DNA of 64,000 bases. Source: Paraburkholderia sp. FT54. GTDB lineage: Bacteria; Pseudomonadota; Gammaproteobacteria; Burkholderiales; Burkholderiaceae. Where the stretch lies: assembly GCF_031585635.1 (NCBI RefSeq), contig NZ_CP134195.1:1798001-1862000 (forward strand), read 5' to 3'. The position numbers and the translations under genes were made by a program. The notes under the pieces are model-generated. The model searched no databases and had not been told where the DNA came from. It saw only the letters and a list, made by a program, of their open reading frames with translations. Position 1 is the stretch's first letter. Every line of letters starts with the position of its first letter. Positions 9,340 to 17,282 of the stretch are shown here, piece after piece.

Positions 9340-10746
9340 ATGACATTTCGCTGGAACCAGGTGATACCCGACGAGGAGGAGGCGGGTGAGCCGCCACCTT
9401 TGTGGTTTTATCTTGCCATGTTCATTGTCGTGGAATGTTTCGCCCTGTTCACAACGGTGCGTTCCTGGCCGAAGGGGCAACCGGTAATGTCAATGGGGTT
9501 TTTCAAGAGCATCCTGCTGACCGGGCCGTCCTTCTGGGGAGCACTATGCGCGCTCGCCTATTACGTTGGATATGGTCTGAAGGCATTCGAGGCGGCGGTG
9601 TTTAACAGGGAGGGTTGGCAGTTGCGCAGATCGTGGCAGCGTCAGTGCCGTTCGGGTGTAGCCGTGCTGGATAGCGTAGTGCTCGCACCGGAACCGGACC
9701 TTGGCGAACGCATGCTCGGACTCGAAGGCACGCCACCGCAGAATCCGGGCAAGGTAATGGCGCTCGACGTGGACGAGACAGGGGCCGAGTCCAGGCTACA
9801 TGCCGTCCTGGAAAAGCTGCTTGTGCCGCTCGCGCCGAAACTGGCAGGTGCCATACGGAGCAATTCGTTCCAGCTCATGATGCAGGGTGGCCGGGATGAA
9901 TCGTCCGACATCATTCACGCCGTGTGGAAGAAGCTCGAATTGCCGGGAGCGCCGCGCATTGTCCGCATGCGGCCCGGCACGGAACCGAAGTTTGCTGAAA
10001 AGTGGTTCCCGGCTGACAGCGATCCGTCATACCGGCTGGTGCTGGCGTGGCATCTGAATGACAACCCGGATCTACCGAAGGATTGCTCGGAGTTTGCCGT
10101 GGCGCTGCTGCTGGCTTCGGACCAGTTCATGTACGACCAGCGCGGCAAGCTCAAGTCACAGGCGTGGCTGATGCGTGAGATCGAGACGGAAGCCGATCAG
10201 GTCGAGGAGGCGCTGTCGCTGCTGCTCCGGGCTGAACAGGCTGAGATGAAGCGCATCCGCAATTTCTGGCACAGCCGCCTGAAGGGCCTTGCGCAGCACG
10301 CAACCTTCGGCGCGGTGAAGGAGAGCGGGCTGGAAGTCTCCACGCATGCGCTCGATACATCCATTGGTCCGCAGGCCCCGGTGTCGCGATGGCTGCTATA
10401 TGCGCTCGCGGCGAGGATGGCGCACTTCGGACAGGGTGCGCAACTCGTGGCACTGCCGGTAGAGAATGGCGTGACGCTCAGTCTCGCGGTGCGAGAGTTG
10501 CGACCGGTGAATGCGCCGTGGAAAGACGGCTATGCCTATTCCCTTGTTCCGTTTGCCGAACTGCTCTTTCTCTCACTGATGATGTTCGGCATGTCCCTGC
10601 TCGATGACAGGCCGGGGTGGCAGACCACGGATACAGTCATAGTGATTGCACTGCCGTTTCTTGGCGTTGTGTTTGGCGCGCTGAGGTATTTCCGCGAGCA
10701 AGGCATCGCCGAGGACTTCTGGCGCGCCTACCGCCGAGGTCGATGA
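9340..10746 (+). CDS. Unknown membrane protein of the vgrG island
   Basis: This 468-aa protein belongs to no family I recognise. It follows the PAAR gene by 12 bases with a good ribosome binding site (GGAG), so it is probably in the same transcript. Two hydrophobic segments lie near the N-terminus (about 22-40 and 54-82) and two near the C-terminus (about 401-420 and 429-446). They enclose a soluble middle region of about 320 residues with mixed charge and an amphipathic helix near residue 280 (VEEALSLLLRAEQAEMKRI). By context it could be a second effector, an immunity protein, or an adaptor for loading cargo on VgrG/PAAR. The sequence alone does not decide between these. Confidence 0.65.
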   Translation: MTFRWNQVIPDEEEAGEPPPLWFYLAMFIVVECFALFTTVRSWPKGQPVMSMGFFKSILLTGPSFWGALCALAYYVGYGLKAFEAAVFNREGWQLRRSWQRQCRSGVAVLDSVVLAPEPDLGERMLGLEGTPPQNPGKVMALDVDETGAESRLHAVLEKLLVPLAPKLAGAIRSNSFQLMMQGGRDESSDIIHAVWKKLELPGAPRIVRMRPGTEPKFAEKWFPADSDPSYRLVLAWHLNDNPDLPKDCSEFAVALLLASDQFMYDQRGKLKSQAWLMREIETEADQVEEALSLLLRAEQAEMKRIRNFWHSRLKGLAQHATFGAVKESGLEVSTHALDTSIGPQAPVSRWLLYALAARMAHFGQGAQLVALPVENGVTLSLAVRELRPVNAPWKDGYAYSLVPFAELLFLSLMMFGMSLLDDRPGWQTTDTVIVIALPFLGVVFGALRYFREQGIAEDFWRAYRRGR

Positions 10747-10780
10747 AGCTCCCACGATTGCGGCCTTCTGGGCCATGCAC

Positions 10781-10806
10781 AAAAAAAGCCCGCCGGAAGG
10801 CGGGCT
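10781..10806 (-). terminator. Rho-independent terminator of the cytosolic chemoreceptor gene
   Basis: An 8-bp stem (AGCCCGCC / GGCGGGCT, loop of 4) lies at 10787-10806. On the minus strand it is followed by seven T residues. It sits about 100 bases after the stop of the minus-strand chemoreceptor gene, between convergent genes. On the plus strand it lacks a T-tract, so it is directional. Confidence 0.8.
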
Positions 10807-10912
10807 ATAAACTGTTAGGTCCCTCCGGGGAGGGGCAACGCCAATAGACCACAAACAAATCAAGGAAAGGCCAAAACCACAAGAACACACCCAACAAACC
10901 CGCAGCAAAAAA

Positions 10913-12319
10913 TCAAACCCGATACCCAATCCGAACCCCACCCCAATGCCGCCCACCAACAAAAACAGGCGCGGACGCATCCTTCATCAACACAAACTGG
11001 CCGCCGCCCATATCCCGCCGATAGGTCTGCAACAAAAACCGTTTCGTATGTGAAGCTGCGGCAATCCCAGTCCGATCATCGAACATCCGCCGATTCCGAC
11101 AATTCGCCGTATTCCAGACCACATCATCATCGCGCTGCGGTAAAGAGAATTTCAGATTATGCGTCGGCAAATAACCTCGCAAGTCGACCGCCGCGCAAAA
11201 CGCGACTCGCGGATCGAGATCAAGCAAAGGCTCCTGAATTGCCGGCAATACCCGGTCGGTCAACGCAGTAAACCGCGTCAGAAACTGCGAAGGATTACTC
11301 CCAGTCACCGGCACATACTGCTGATCGAACAGATCCTCGATAGACACTTCACCGCGCGCCACGGCCGTTTCAAATGCCTTGCTCACGGCGGCTGCCGCCT
11401 GCTGCACGGCCTCGATGAAACGCGTATCCGTCGTTTCAACACCCGTCGCGGCGGTCAGTTCGATCAGGGTTTCGGACACACCGAGCAGATTCCCCAAACG
11501 GTCTTTGGCCTGTACGAAGTTTTCGCTCGAATCCTCGACGCCGCTCGCCATTTCCAGCACCTGCGCTTCGAGCCCGCCGCACTGCGATTCGATCTCGCCG
11601 GTCAACACGGCGATCTGTCCCGCCTCGTCGTTCAGATGCGCGATCGCATCGCCGGTTGCATGCACAACCTCGCCGATCTTGCGCGTGCCTTCGCGCACCC
11701 GATGCGCCCGCGCGGTGTTCACGGAACCCTCGCTGATCAACTGCTCGGTCTGTTGTGTGAGTTGCGCCAGCGTCGTCTCGATCTGTCCGGTGGCCTGTGC
11801 GGTCTTCGCCGAGAGGTTCTTCACCTCGGCTGCGACCACCGCGAAACTCTTGCCGGAGTCGCCGGCGCGCGCAGCTTCGATCGCGGCATTCAGCGCCAGC
11901 AAATGCGTCTGACGGGCGATCAGCGAAATCTCCTCGGAGACGCGGCTCACATGCGCCAACGCGCTGCGCAGCGCACCGATCTGGCTCTCGATGACCGTCA
12001 CGCCCTCCACGAGTCCGTGGATGTCGGCAAGCGACGCTTCGAGCGTCTGCTGCGATTCCTGCACGCCGGTCGCGGCTTCAGCGGAGACGTGACTCATTTC
12101 CCGCGCGGCAGCGGCAATGCGATGATTGCCAGCGAGCGTCTGCGCAGCCGATTCGCGCAGCGCCCGGCAGACTTGCGCCTGGCGTTGCACGCGCGCGGCC
12201 ACTTCCTCGACGTGGCCCGATACGTCGCAGATCTCGATACCCAGTTTGCCGGCTTGCGCGGCAATATCGCCGACGACCGTGTGCGAGCGGGCCGCCCGGC
12301 GAAAGCTGAAACGCGTCAT
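10913..12319 (-). CDS. Cytosolic methyl-accepting chemotaxis protein with C-terminal sensor-like domain
   Basis: This soluble chemoreceptor is 468 aa with no transmembrane segment. I chose the ATG at 12319 (MTRFSFRRA) because it has an AAGGAG site seven bases upstream; the longer frame runs through a structured leader. The signalling hairpin tip is recognisable around ISLIARQTHLLALNAAIEAA and EVKNLSAKTAQATGQIETTL. A separate C-terminal domain of about 150 residues follows. It is rich in aromatic residues and closes with the YRRDMGGG and GRHWGG motifs. This organisation (signalling domain first, sensor-like domain last) indicates detection of an intracellular cue. A sigma-28-like promoter lies upstream at 12502-12528, tying it to the flagellar regulon. 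Confidence 0.9.
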   Translation of the reverse strand: MTRFSFRRAARSHTVVGDIAAQAGKLGIEICDVSGHVEEVAARVQRQAQVCRALRESAAQTLAGNHRIAAAAREMSHVSAEAATGVQESQQTLEASLADIHGLVEGVTVIESQIGALRSALAHVSRVSEEISLIARQTHLLALNAAIEAARAGDSGKSFAVVAAEVKNLSAKTAQATGQIETTLAQLTQQTEQLISEGSVNTARAHRVREGTRKIGEVVHATGDAIAHLNDEAGQIAVLTGEIESQCGGLEAQVLEMASGVEDSSENFVQAKDRLGNLLGVSETLIELTAATGVETTDTRFIEAVQQAAAAVSKAFETAVARGEVSIEDLFDQQYVPVTGSNPSQFLTRFTALTDRVLPAIQEPLLDLDPRVAFCAAVDLRGYLPTHNLKFSLPQRDDDVVWNTANCRNRRMFDDRTGIAAASHTKRFLLQTYRRDMGGGQFVLMKDASAPVFVGGRHWGGVRIGYRV

Positions 12320-12331
12320 GCTGTCTCCTTT

Positions 12332-12429
12332 GTCGACCAGAGTTAGCGCTTTAGCGGTTGCTCTGGTCCCATGCAAAGCGGTCGACCAGAGTGAGCGCTT
12401 TGGCACTTACCCCGGTCCCATGCAACATG
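12332..12429 (-). repeat. Tandem 49-bp imperfect repeat with hairpin potential in the chemoreceptor 5' leader
   Basis: Two copies (12332-12380 and 12381-12429) lie between the sigma-28-like promoter and the ribosome binding site of the cytosolic chemoreceptor gene. Read on the minus strand, the copy nearest the gene has GACCAGAG pairing perfectly with CTCTGGTC. The distal copy has GACCGGGG opposite CTCTGGTC, so the helix is kept with two G-U pairs. The conserved loop contains CAAAGCGCT or TAAAGCGCT, whose AGCGCT is self-complementary. Pairing kept despite sequence change suggests an RNA element. Confidence 0.6.
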
Positions 12430-12501
12430 TTGCTGATGGCGCGCCTGGCGCATTCAGTTGGCGCACGTCACCCAACGCGGATGCAGCGTCTCCTCGACGC
12501 G

Positions 12502-12528
12502 TTTACGGCGGACTTTCAAGCGACTTGA
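12502..12528 (-). promoter_or_regulatory. Sigma-28 (FliA) promoter for the cytosolic chemoreceptor
   Basis: On the minus strand this reads TCAA, 15 bases, then GCCGTAAA. It matches the flagellar sigma-28 pattern (TAAA-N15-GCCGATAA) with two mismatches. It lies about 180 bases upstream of the chemoreceptor start. The same TCAA-N15-GCCGTAAA core recurs upstream of the second chemoreceptor at 59451-59477. Confidence 0.75.
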
Positions 12529-12617
12529 TACGGGGTATCCCGCAGTCGTTATGATGTGCGGTCAAACTGTGATCCACAGCCTTAACCGCAGACCTTTCCG
12601 TTTCTCACCGGCAACCC

Positions 12618-12734
12618 ATGATCGACTGCTTCGCGCGCGTTTCGGGCTGGCAACAGCTCTATCACCTGTGGGAGCTGATCGTCATGCTCTGCAAGTTTCT
12701 CTGGGGACTATTGCGTCTGCTGGGCGGCGGCTGA
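12618..12734 (+). CDS. Candidate 38-aa small hydrophobic protein
   Basis: A short frame starts at ATG 12618. It encodes a Trp/Leu-rich peptide with a hydrophobic second half (LWELIVMLCKFLWGLLRLL) ending in GGG. It could be a single-span membrane peptide. It sits in the 570-base gap between the chemoreceptor leader and the monooxygenase. No strong ribosome binding site is seen (the upstream bases are CACCGGCAACCC), so translation is doubtful. It is listed because composition and hydrophobicity look non-random. Confidence 0.3.
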   Translation: MIDCFARVSGWQQLYHLWELIVMLCKFLWGLLRLLGGG

Positions 12735-12890
12735 GCAGGTCGACGCGGCGCGGGAGAAGGGCGCGCTGGAGTCGATGCCTGCCATGTTTGTTGTCTCCCT
12801 TGTCGTTCGATCTTGTAGTTCGCATGGCGGCGAATCGGATTGCATCGGCGGCGTCCCGCTCTCCCAGTCAGCCAGCCGCCGGCCACGGCA

Positions 12891-14381
12891 TCAGGGTGCG
12901 AAGCGATAGTCGTGCGGACGCACACGCCGCGTCCGTTTGCGAAAGCTGAAAGTGAAGCCCGGCCACAAGACGGTGACCTTGCCGCTTCGTGTCTGATACC
13001 AGCTACGACATCCGCTCGCCCACACGGAATGCTGCATGTCCTTCTGCAAACGCGCGTTGAATTCGCGCTGCACGTCGGGCCGCAGATTCATCGTGCGTGC
13101 CTTGCGGCGACGCAGCACGCGCAGGCAATCGGCGATGTACTGCACTTGCGACTCGATCATGTAGAGCAGCGAGTTGTGGCCGAGCGCGCTATTCGGGCCG
13201 ACGATCATGAAGAAGTTTGGAAAGTTCGCCACGCTGACGCCGAGATAGGCTTCGGGCCCGTCGCGCAGCCACAGCGCGCTGAGATCCGCGCCGTCGACGC
13301 CGGTCACGTCGAACGGTGCGCCGACGTCGTTGACCTGGAAGCCCGTGCCGCAAATGATCGCGTCGGCGCGGCGATGCACGCCGTCTTCGGTCACGATGCC
13401 GTCGGCAACGATCTCGCGGATGCCGCTCGTCACCACATCGACATTCGGCTGGCTGAGCGCGGGATAGTAGTTGCTCGAGAGCAGCACGCGCTTGCAGCCG
13501 AACCGGTAGTTCGGCGTCAGCTTGGCGCGCAGGGCAGGGTCCTTGACGCGTCGTTCGAGGTAGCTCAGGCCGAACTTCATCGGCACCGTCATCAGCTTCG
13601 GATTGACGACGAATGCAATGGCGCGCGCTTCGAGTTGCCAGTAGATGGCGCTGCGCACGAAGCGCTGCGTGAACGGCAGATGCTCGAACAGCCACCGCGC
13701 GCGCGCGTCGATCGGCTTGTCGGGCTTGGGCATGACCCACGGCGCGGTGCGCTGGAACAGATCGAGTTGCGCGACGCGCGGCTGAATTTGCGGCACGAAC
13801 TGGATCGCGCTCGCGCCCGTGCCGATCACCGCGACGCGTTTGCCTTCGAGCGGATACGCATGGTCCCAGCGCGCCGAATGAAACAGCTTGCCTTCGAAGC
13901 GCTCGAGCCCGGCGATCTTCGGCATGGCTGGGCGGGACAGCGGGCCGCTCGCGGCAATCACTACATCGGCTTCGATGGTTTCACGCACGCCGTCCATATC
14001 GAGCTCGACATGCCAGACCTGACGCGCTTCGTCGAAGCGCGCCGCGGCCACGCGCGTGTTGCAACGCACGTAACGCTCCACGCCGTATTTGCGGGCGCAA
14101 TGCTTCAGATAAGCGAAGATTTCCGCCTGGCCGCCGAACGCGCGCGACCATGCCGGATTCTGCTCGAACGAAAACGAGTAGAGATGCGAGGGCACGTCGC
14201 AGGCCGCACCGGGATAGGTGTTGTCGCGCCAGGTGCCGCCGATATCGCCGGCGGCCTCGTAAATCGTGAACGATGTGATGCCCATGCGCTGCAGGCGAAT
14301 CGCCATGCCGATGCCGGCAAAGCCGCTTCCGACAATGGCGATGCGTGGCGCGGCAGATGGGGCGGATGATGCAGACGTCAC
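12891..14381 (-). CDS. Flavin-containing Baeyer-Villiger-type monooxygenase
   Basis: This 496-aa FAD/NADPH enzyme inserts one oxygen atom into ketone or related substrates in the cytosol. The FAD-binding GSGFAG lies at residues 18-23. The Baeyer-Villiger fingerprint FxGxxxHxxxWD is complete at 162-173 (FEGKLFHSARWD). The NADPH Rossmann motif GTGASAIQ is at 187-194. The length is typical of the family. The natural substrate cannot be read from sequence. The gene is divergent from a TetR-family regulator (14526-15215), which is the obvious candidate for its control. Confidence 0.92.
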   Translation of the reverse strand: MTSASSAPSAAPRIAIVGSGFAGIGMAIRLQRMGITSFTIYEAAGDIGGTWRDNTYPGAACDVPSHLYSFSFEQNPAWSRAFGGQAEIFAYLKHCARKYGVERYVRCNTRVAAARFDEARQVWHVELDMDGVRETIEADVVIAASGPLSRPAMPKIAGLERFEGKLFHSARWDHAYPLEGKRVAVIGTGASAIQFVPQIQPRVAQLDLFQRTAPWVMPKPDKPIDARARWLFEHLPFTQRFVRSAIYWQLEARAIAFVVNPKLMTVPMKFGLSYLERRVKDPALRAKLTPNYRFGCKRVLLSSNYYPALSQPNVDVVTSGIREIVADGIVTEDGVHRRADAIICGTGFQVNDVGAPFDVTGVDGADLSALWLRDGPEAYLGVSVANFPNFFMIVGPNSALGHNSLLYMIESQVQYIADCLRVLRRRKARTMNLRPDVQREFNARLQKDMQHSVWASGCRSWYQTRSGKVTVLWPGFTFSFRKRTRRVRPHDYRFAP

Positions 14382-14475
14382 GGCGGTCTCCGGCTCGGGC
14401 GAATCTCAGGCGTCTACAGATGTCTACGGCAGCATGATGCGCAGGGTAGTCAACTGTGCACCTGGCGTCAAGATC

Positions 14476-14497
14476 GTTTAGAGTACTGCTATTAAAC
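14476..14497. promoter_or_regulatory. Inverted repeat between monooxygenase and TetR gene, candidate operator
   Basis: GTTTA and TAAAC half-sites flank a 12-base centre in the 144-base divergent intergenic region, next to further symmetric sequence (GCGCATAGCGCGC, 14499-14511). TetR-family proteins usually bind such a site between themselves and a divergent target. The half-sites are short, so this is tentative. Confidence 0.35.
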
Positions 14498-14525
14498 GCG
14501 CATAGCGCGCATCGATTGAAACCAC

Positions 14526-15215
14526 ATGACGTCCGTACCCGAAGCGGCAGCTGCCGCCGAACATGGCGTTGCCGCGGGGCAGGAAGTGCCGGCCGGCAAG
14601 CGCAAGCTGATTGCAGCCGCGTTGCGCCTGACCGCGGGCGGCCGCAGTTTTACGAGTCTGGGTTTGCGCGAACTGGCGCGCGAGGCCGGGCTCAATCCCA
14701 ACACGTTCTATCGTCATTTCGACACGCTCGACGATCTGGCGCGCGAAGCCGTCGAATCGGTGAGCCGCCGTTTGCGGCCGATGCTGCGGCGCGAGCGCTG
14801 GCTCGCCGCGCACGACGAGCCGCATGGCATGCCGCGTCGTGCCTGCGTCGCGTTCTTTGCGTTCGCGCTGGCAAACCGTGAGGCCTTTCTGAGCGCGCTA
14901 GCTGAATATCATGGTACATCGCGGGCATTGCGCGAGGCGGTGCGCGCGAACCTGCACGAGGTGTCGGCGGAAATGGCCGACGACGTCGTTCAACTGGAAT
15001 TGATGCCGACGCTCTCGCGTGAAACGGTCGATGAAGTCTGCACGCAGATCGTGCTGCAACTCTTTCATCTATCGGCTGAGTATATCGACGCAGACGACGC
15101 GCGCCGCGATGCGCTGATCGCGTATGCGGAGCGTTTCATCGTCAGGCTGTTCGCGGGTTCGGTGTTGCTGGCGCAGCATGAACCATGTAGCGTGCCGGCG
15201 CCGATACGGGCATGA
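14526..15215 (+). CDS. TetR-family transcriptional regulator, FabR-like
   Basis: This 229-aa DNA-binding repressor has its helix-turn-helix at about residues 38-66 (FTSLGLRELAREAGLNPNTF, then YRHF). The pattern and the SLREVAREAG-like helix resemble FabR, the unsaturated fatty acid repressor, more than AcrR-type proteins. The C-terminal ligand domain is all-helical. It is divergent from the Baeyer-Villiger monooxygenase and followed by a strong terminator. Control of the monooxygenase, or of lipid genes elsewhere, is inference. Confidence 0.85.
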   Translation: MTSVPEAAAAAEHGVAAGQEVPAGKRKLIAAALRLTAGGRSFTSLGLRELAREAGLNPNTFYRHFDTLDDLAREAVESVSRRLRPMLRRERWLAAHDEPHGMPRRACVAFFAFALANREAFLSALAEYHGTSRALREAVRANLHEVSAEMADDVVQLELMPTLSRETVDEVCTQIVLQLFHLSAEYIDADDARRDALIAYAERFIVRLFAGSVLLAQHEPCSVPAPIRA

Positions 15216-15243
15216 AGCCTCAAACAACGAAGCGCCATAAACG

Positions 15244-15271
15244 AAACAGGCTCCGCGAAGGAGCCTGTTTT
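15244..15271. terminator. Bidirectional rho-independent terminator
   Basis: An 11-bp perfect stem (AAACAGGCTCC / GGAGCCTGTTT, loop GCGAA) is flanked by A's and T's. It can end transcription of the TetR gene on the plus strand and of the convergent TPR gene on the minus strand. Confidence 0.85.
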
Positions 15272-15319
15272 CATTGACGCATGCTTGCCTGACTGATTGG
15301 ATTTCAGCAGCGGCGAGCC

Positions 15320-16513
15320 TCAAGTATCGTTCCAGCCGCCGGAATCGTCGTTGCTGCCCATGTCGACGCCGCCGCTGTTGTCGCTCCAGTCGTTCGACCC
15401 CTGGCCGAAGTCGAGGCCGCCGCCATTGCCGCCGTCGTTGCCACGGCGGCGCGCTTCGTCGTCGACGATCACGTCGCGCTCCACCACGCGCTCACGTCCG
15501 GAATTCAACGCTTCGCCGAGCAGCACGCCGGTCAGCAAACCGCCCATGCCGCCGCCGAAACCGCCGCCGCCTTGCTGCACGATAACCTGCGGCTGTTGCT
15601 GATACGGTCCTTGCTGCGGATAGGGCGCTTGCGGGGGATTGCCGAATCGTTCGGCTTCCTGCGCATACGGCGATTGTTGCTGCGCGCTAGCGGCCGGCGC
15701 GGCATACGGATCAGGGCGGCCGTCCACACGCGCACGCATGCTGCCGAGCCGTTGCTCGAGTTCGTCGAGCTGATACGGCGGCAGCGGATTCTTGCTGTTC
15801 GACAGTGTTTCGACGAGGCCGCGCAACTGGTCTTCGGTTGCTTCGACTTCCTTCTCCAGCGCCTCATGACCTTGCACGGTGGAGAGCTTCACGTCGAGCT
15901 TGAGCGAACGCACGGTGTTGAGCATCTCCGTGGCGCGCTTGAGTTGCACGCGACGCTCGTCGTCGGCGCGCGTATCGCCTTGCGTGCGGGCGCGGCGCAA
16001 GGTCCAGCGCAGCACCAGCGCGATCACGCCGATCAGCACAAGGATGCCGATCCACATGCCCATGCCCGGACCATGCCGTTGCGGCGCTTGTGGCACCATG
16101 GCCGACTGTTGCTGCACGGCCGGCGTGGTCTGCTGCGCGAACGGATTGGCCGCGTGGCTGGTCGTGTTGCCGCCCGCGGCACCTGCGCGTTCCGCGTCCT
16201 TGCGAATGCGCGCTTCCGTTTGCGCAAAGCGCGTCGGGTCGGTGAAGCGGATTTGCGGGTCGAGTGTCTTGGCCTGCTGCACCTGGGCGAGCGCGTCGGC
16301 GGAACGGCCTTCGCGGTCGAGCACCTGGGCGTACAGATAATGCGCACGCGCATTGTTCGGATGCGCCTGCAGCACTTCGCTCAGACCGGCGTCGGCCTGT
16401 TGCCAGTTGCCTTGCGACATGGCCGATTCGATCTGCTGAACGGTAGGCACAGCGAACGCCGCGGCCGACACGAACAGCAGTGAGGCAAACGCGGTTGCGA
16501 GAAATTTTTTCAT
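15320..16513 (-). CDS. TPR-containing membrane protein, partner of PspA
   Basis: This 397-aa protein has a signal peptide (1-21) and tetratricopeptide repeats (about 35-90, WQQADAGLSEVLQAHPNNARAH-type). A linker leads to a transmembrane segment (about 151-168, MWIGILVLIGVIALVLRW). A cytoplasmic coiled coil follows (about 180-265). The C-terminus is rich in Gln, Pro, Gly and Asp and includes a Gly run and GLLTGVLLGEAL. It lies 88 bases downstream of the PspA gene on the same strand, so they are likely one operon. A role with PspA in envelope maintenance is inferred from that linkage only. Confidence 0.8.
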   Translation of the reverse strand: MKKFLATAFASLLFVSAAAFAVPTVQQIESAMSQGNWQQADAGLSEVLQAHPNNARAHYLYAQVLDREGRSADALAQVQQAKTLDPQIRFTDPTRFAQTEARIRKDAERAGAAGGNTTSHAANPFAQQTTPAVQQQSAMVPQAPQRHGPGMGMWIGILVLIGVIALVLRWTLRRARTQGDTRADDERRVQLKRATEMLNTVRSLKLDVKLSTVQGHEALEKEVEATEDQLRGLVETLSNSKNPLPPYQLDELEQRLGSMRARVDGRPDPYAAPAASAQQQSPYAQEAERFGNPPQAPYPQQGPYQQQPQVIVQQGGGGFGGGMGGLLTGVLLGEALNSGRERVVERDVIVDDEARRRGNDGGNGGGLDFGQGSNDWSDNSGGVDMGSNDDSGGWNDT

Positions 16514-16601
16514 TTACGGACCGGGCGCGTTGCGCCCGTCTCCTTCAGTCGATTCCGGCGGCTCACACGAAGGCCGCCGGTATGTACTGCTGTCGACGCA
16601 A

Positions 16602-17282
16602 TTACTGGGCCGGCGTGTTGATCTGCTTCTTCAATGCTTCGAGACGATCTTCGACGGACGGGCCGCGATTCAGATCCGCGAGCTTGTCGTCGAGCGCCTT
16701 GCCGCTCTTCACGTCGGCCGAATTCAGGCGTGCGTCCGAACGGGCATTCGACAATGCAACCTTGTCTTCCAGTTTCTGGAAATCTTCGGACAGATTTTTT
16801 CCGCCGATGCCGCCCAATGCCGTGGCTGCCACATCTTTCGCCTGTGCGATCTGCTGCTTGGCTTGCAGAATGTTCGAGCGTGCGTTCAGGTCGTTGCGAC
16901 GCGTGCGCATGTCTTCGATCTGACTCTTGAGCTGCGCCACCGACGGCTCCAGCGTAGTCAGTTCCTTCGCGAGCGCATCGCGTTCGGCTTCGGCCGTGGC
17001 CTGCGCGCCGAGGGCTTCACGCGCGAGCGCTTCGTCGCCGGACTGCAGCGCGCGCTTCGCGCCGTCTTCGTACTTCTTCGCCTTGTCCGCGGCAACATCG
17101 CGCTTGCTTTGCTGCGTGGCCACTTGCGCCTGAATCTCGATCAGCGAGTTCTCGGCTTTGGCGATGCTTTCGTCGAGTTCGCGCACGATCTGGCGCGAGT
17201 CGCGCGACGGATCCTGCACGGAATCGGCTGCGTCATTCAGGAGACCTTTAAGCGTGCGCGAAATGCTGTCAAAAAGCGACAT
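16602..17282 (-). CDS. pspA: PspA/IM30-family membrane-stress protein
   Basis: This 226-aa protein is almost entirely coiled coil, as in the PspA/Vipp1 (IM30) family that coats and stabilises stressed inner membranes. I chose the ATG at 17282 (MSLFDSISRT), which has GGAGG five bases upstream; a longer frame adds only four residues. The N-terminal amphipathic helix (SLFDSISRTLKGLLNDAADS) fits membrane binding. No PspF, PspB or PspC is nearby. The downstream gene is a membrane-anchored TPR protein. Regulation is not visible. Confidence 0.88.
   Translation of the reverse strand: MSLFDSISRTLKGLLNDAADSVQDPSRDSRQIVRELDESIAKAENSLIEIQAQVATQQSKRDVAADKAKKYEDGAKRALQSGDEALAREALGAQATAEAERDALAKELTTLEPSVAQLKSQIEDMRTRRNDLNARSNILQAKQQIAQAKDVAATALGGIGGKNLSEDFQKLEDKVALSNARSDARLNSADVKSGKALDDKLADLNRGPSVEDRLEALKKQINTPAQ

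Noticed and set aside
12840..14369. Long plus-strand frame of 509 codons opposite the monooxygenase
   Set aside because: It is antisense to a gene with clear FAD, NADPH and Baeyer-Villiger motifs. The Arg/His/Ala-rich composition is a GC shadow.
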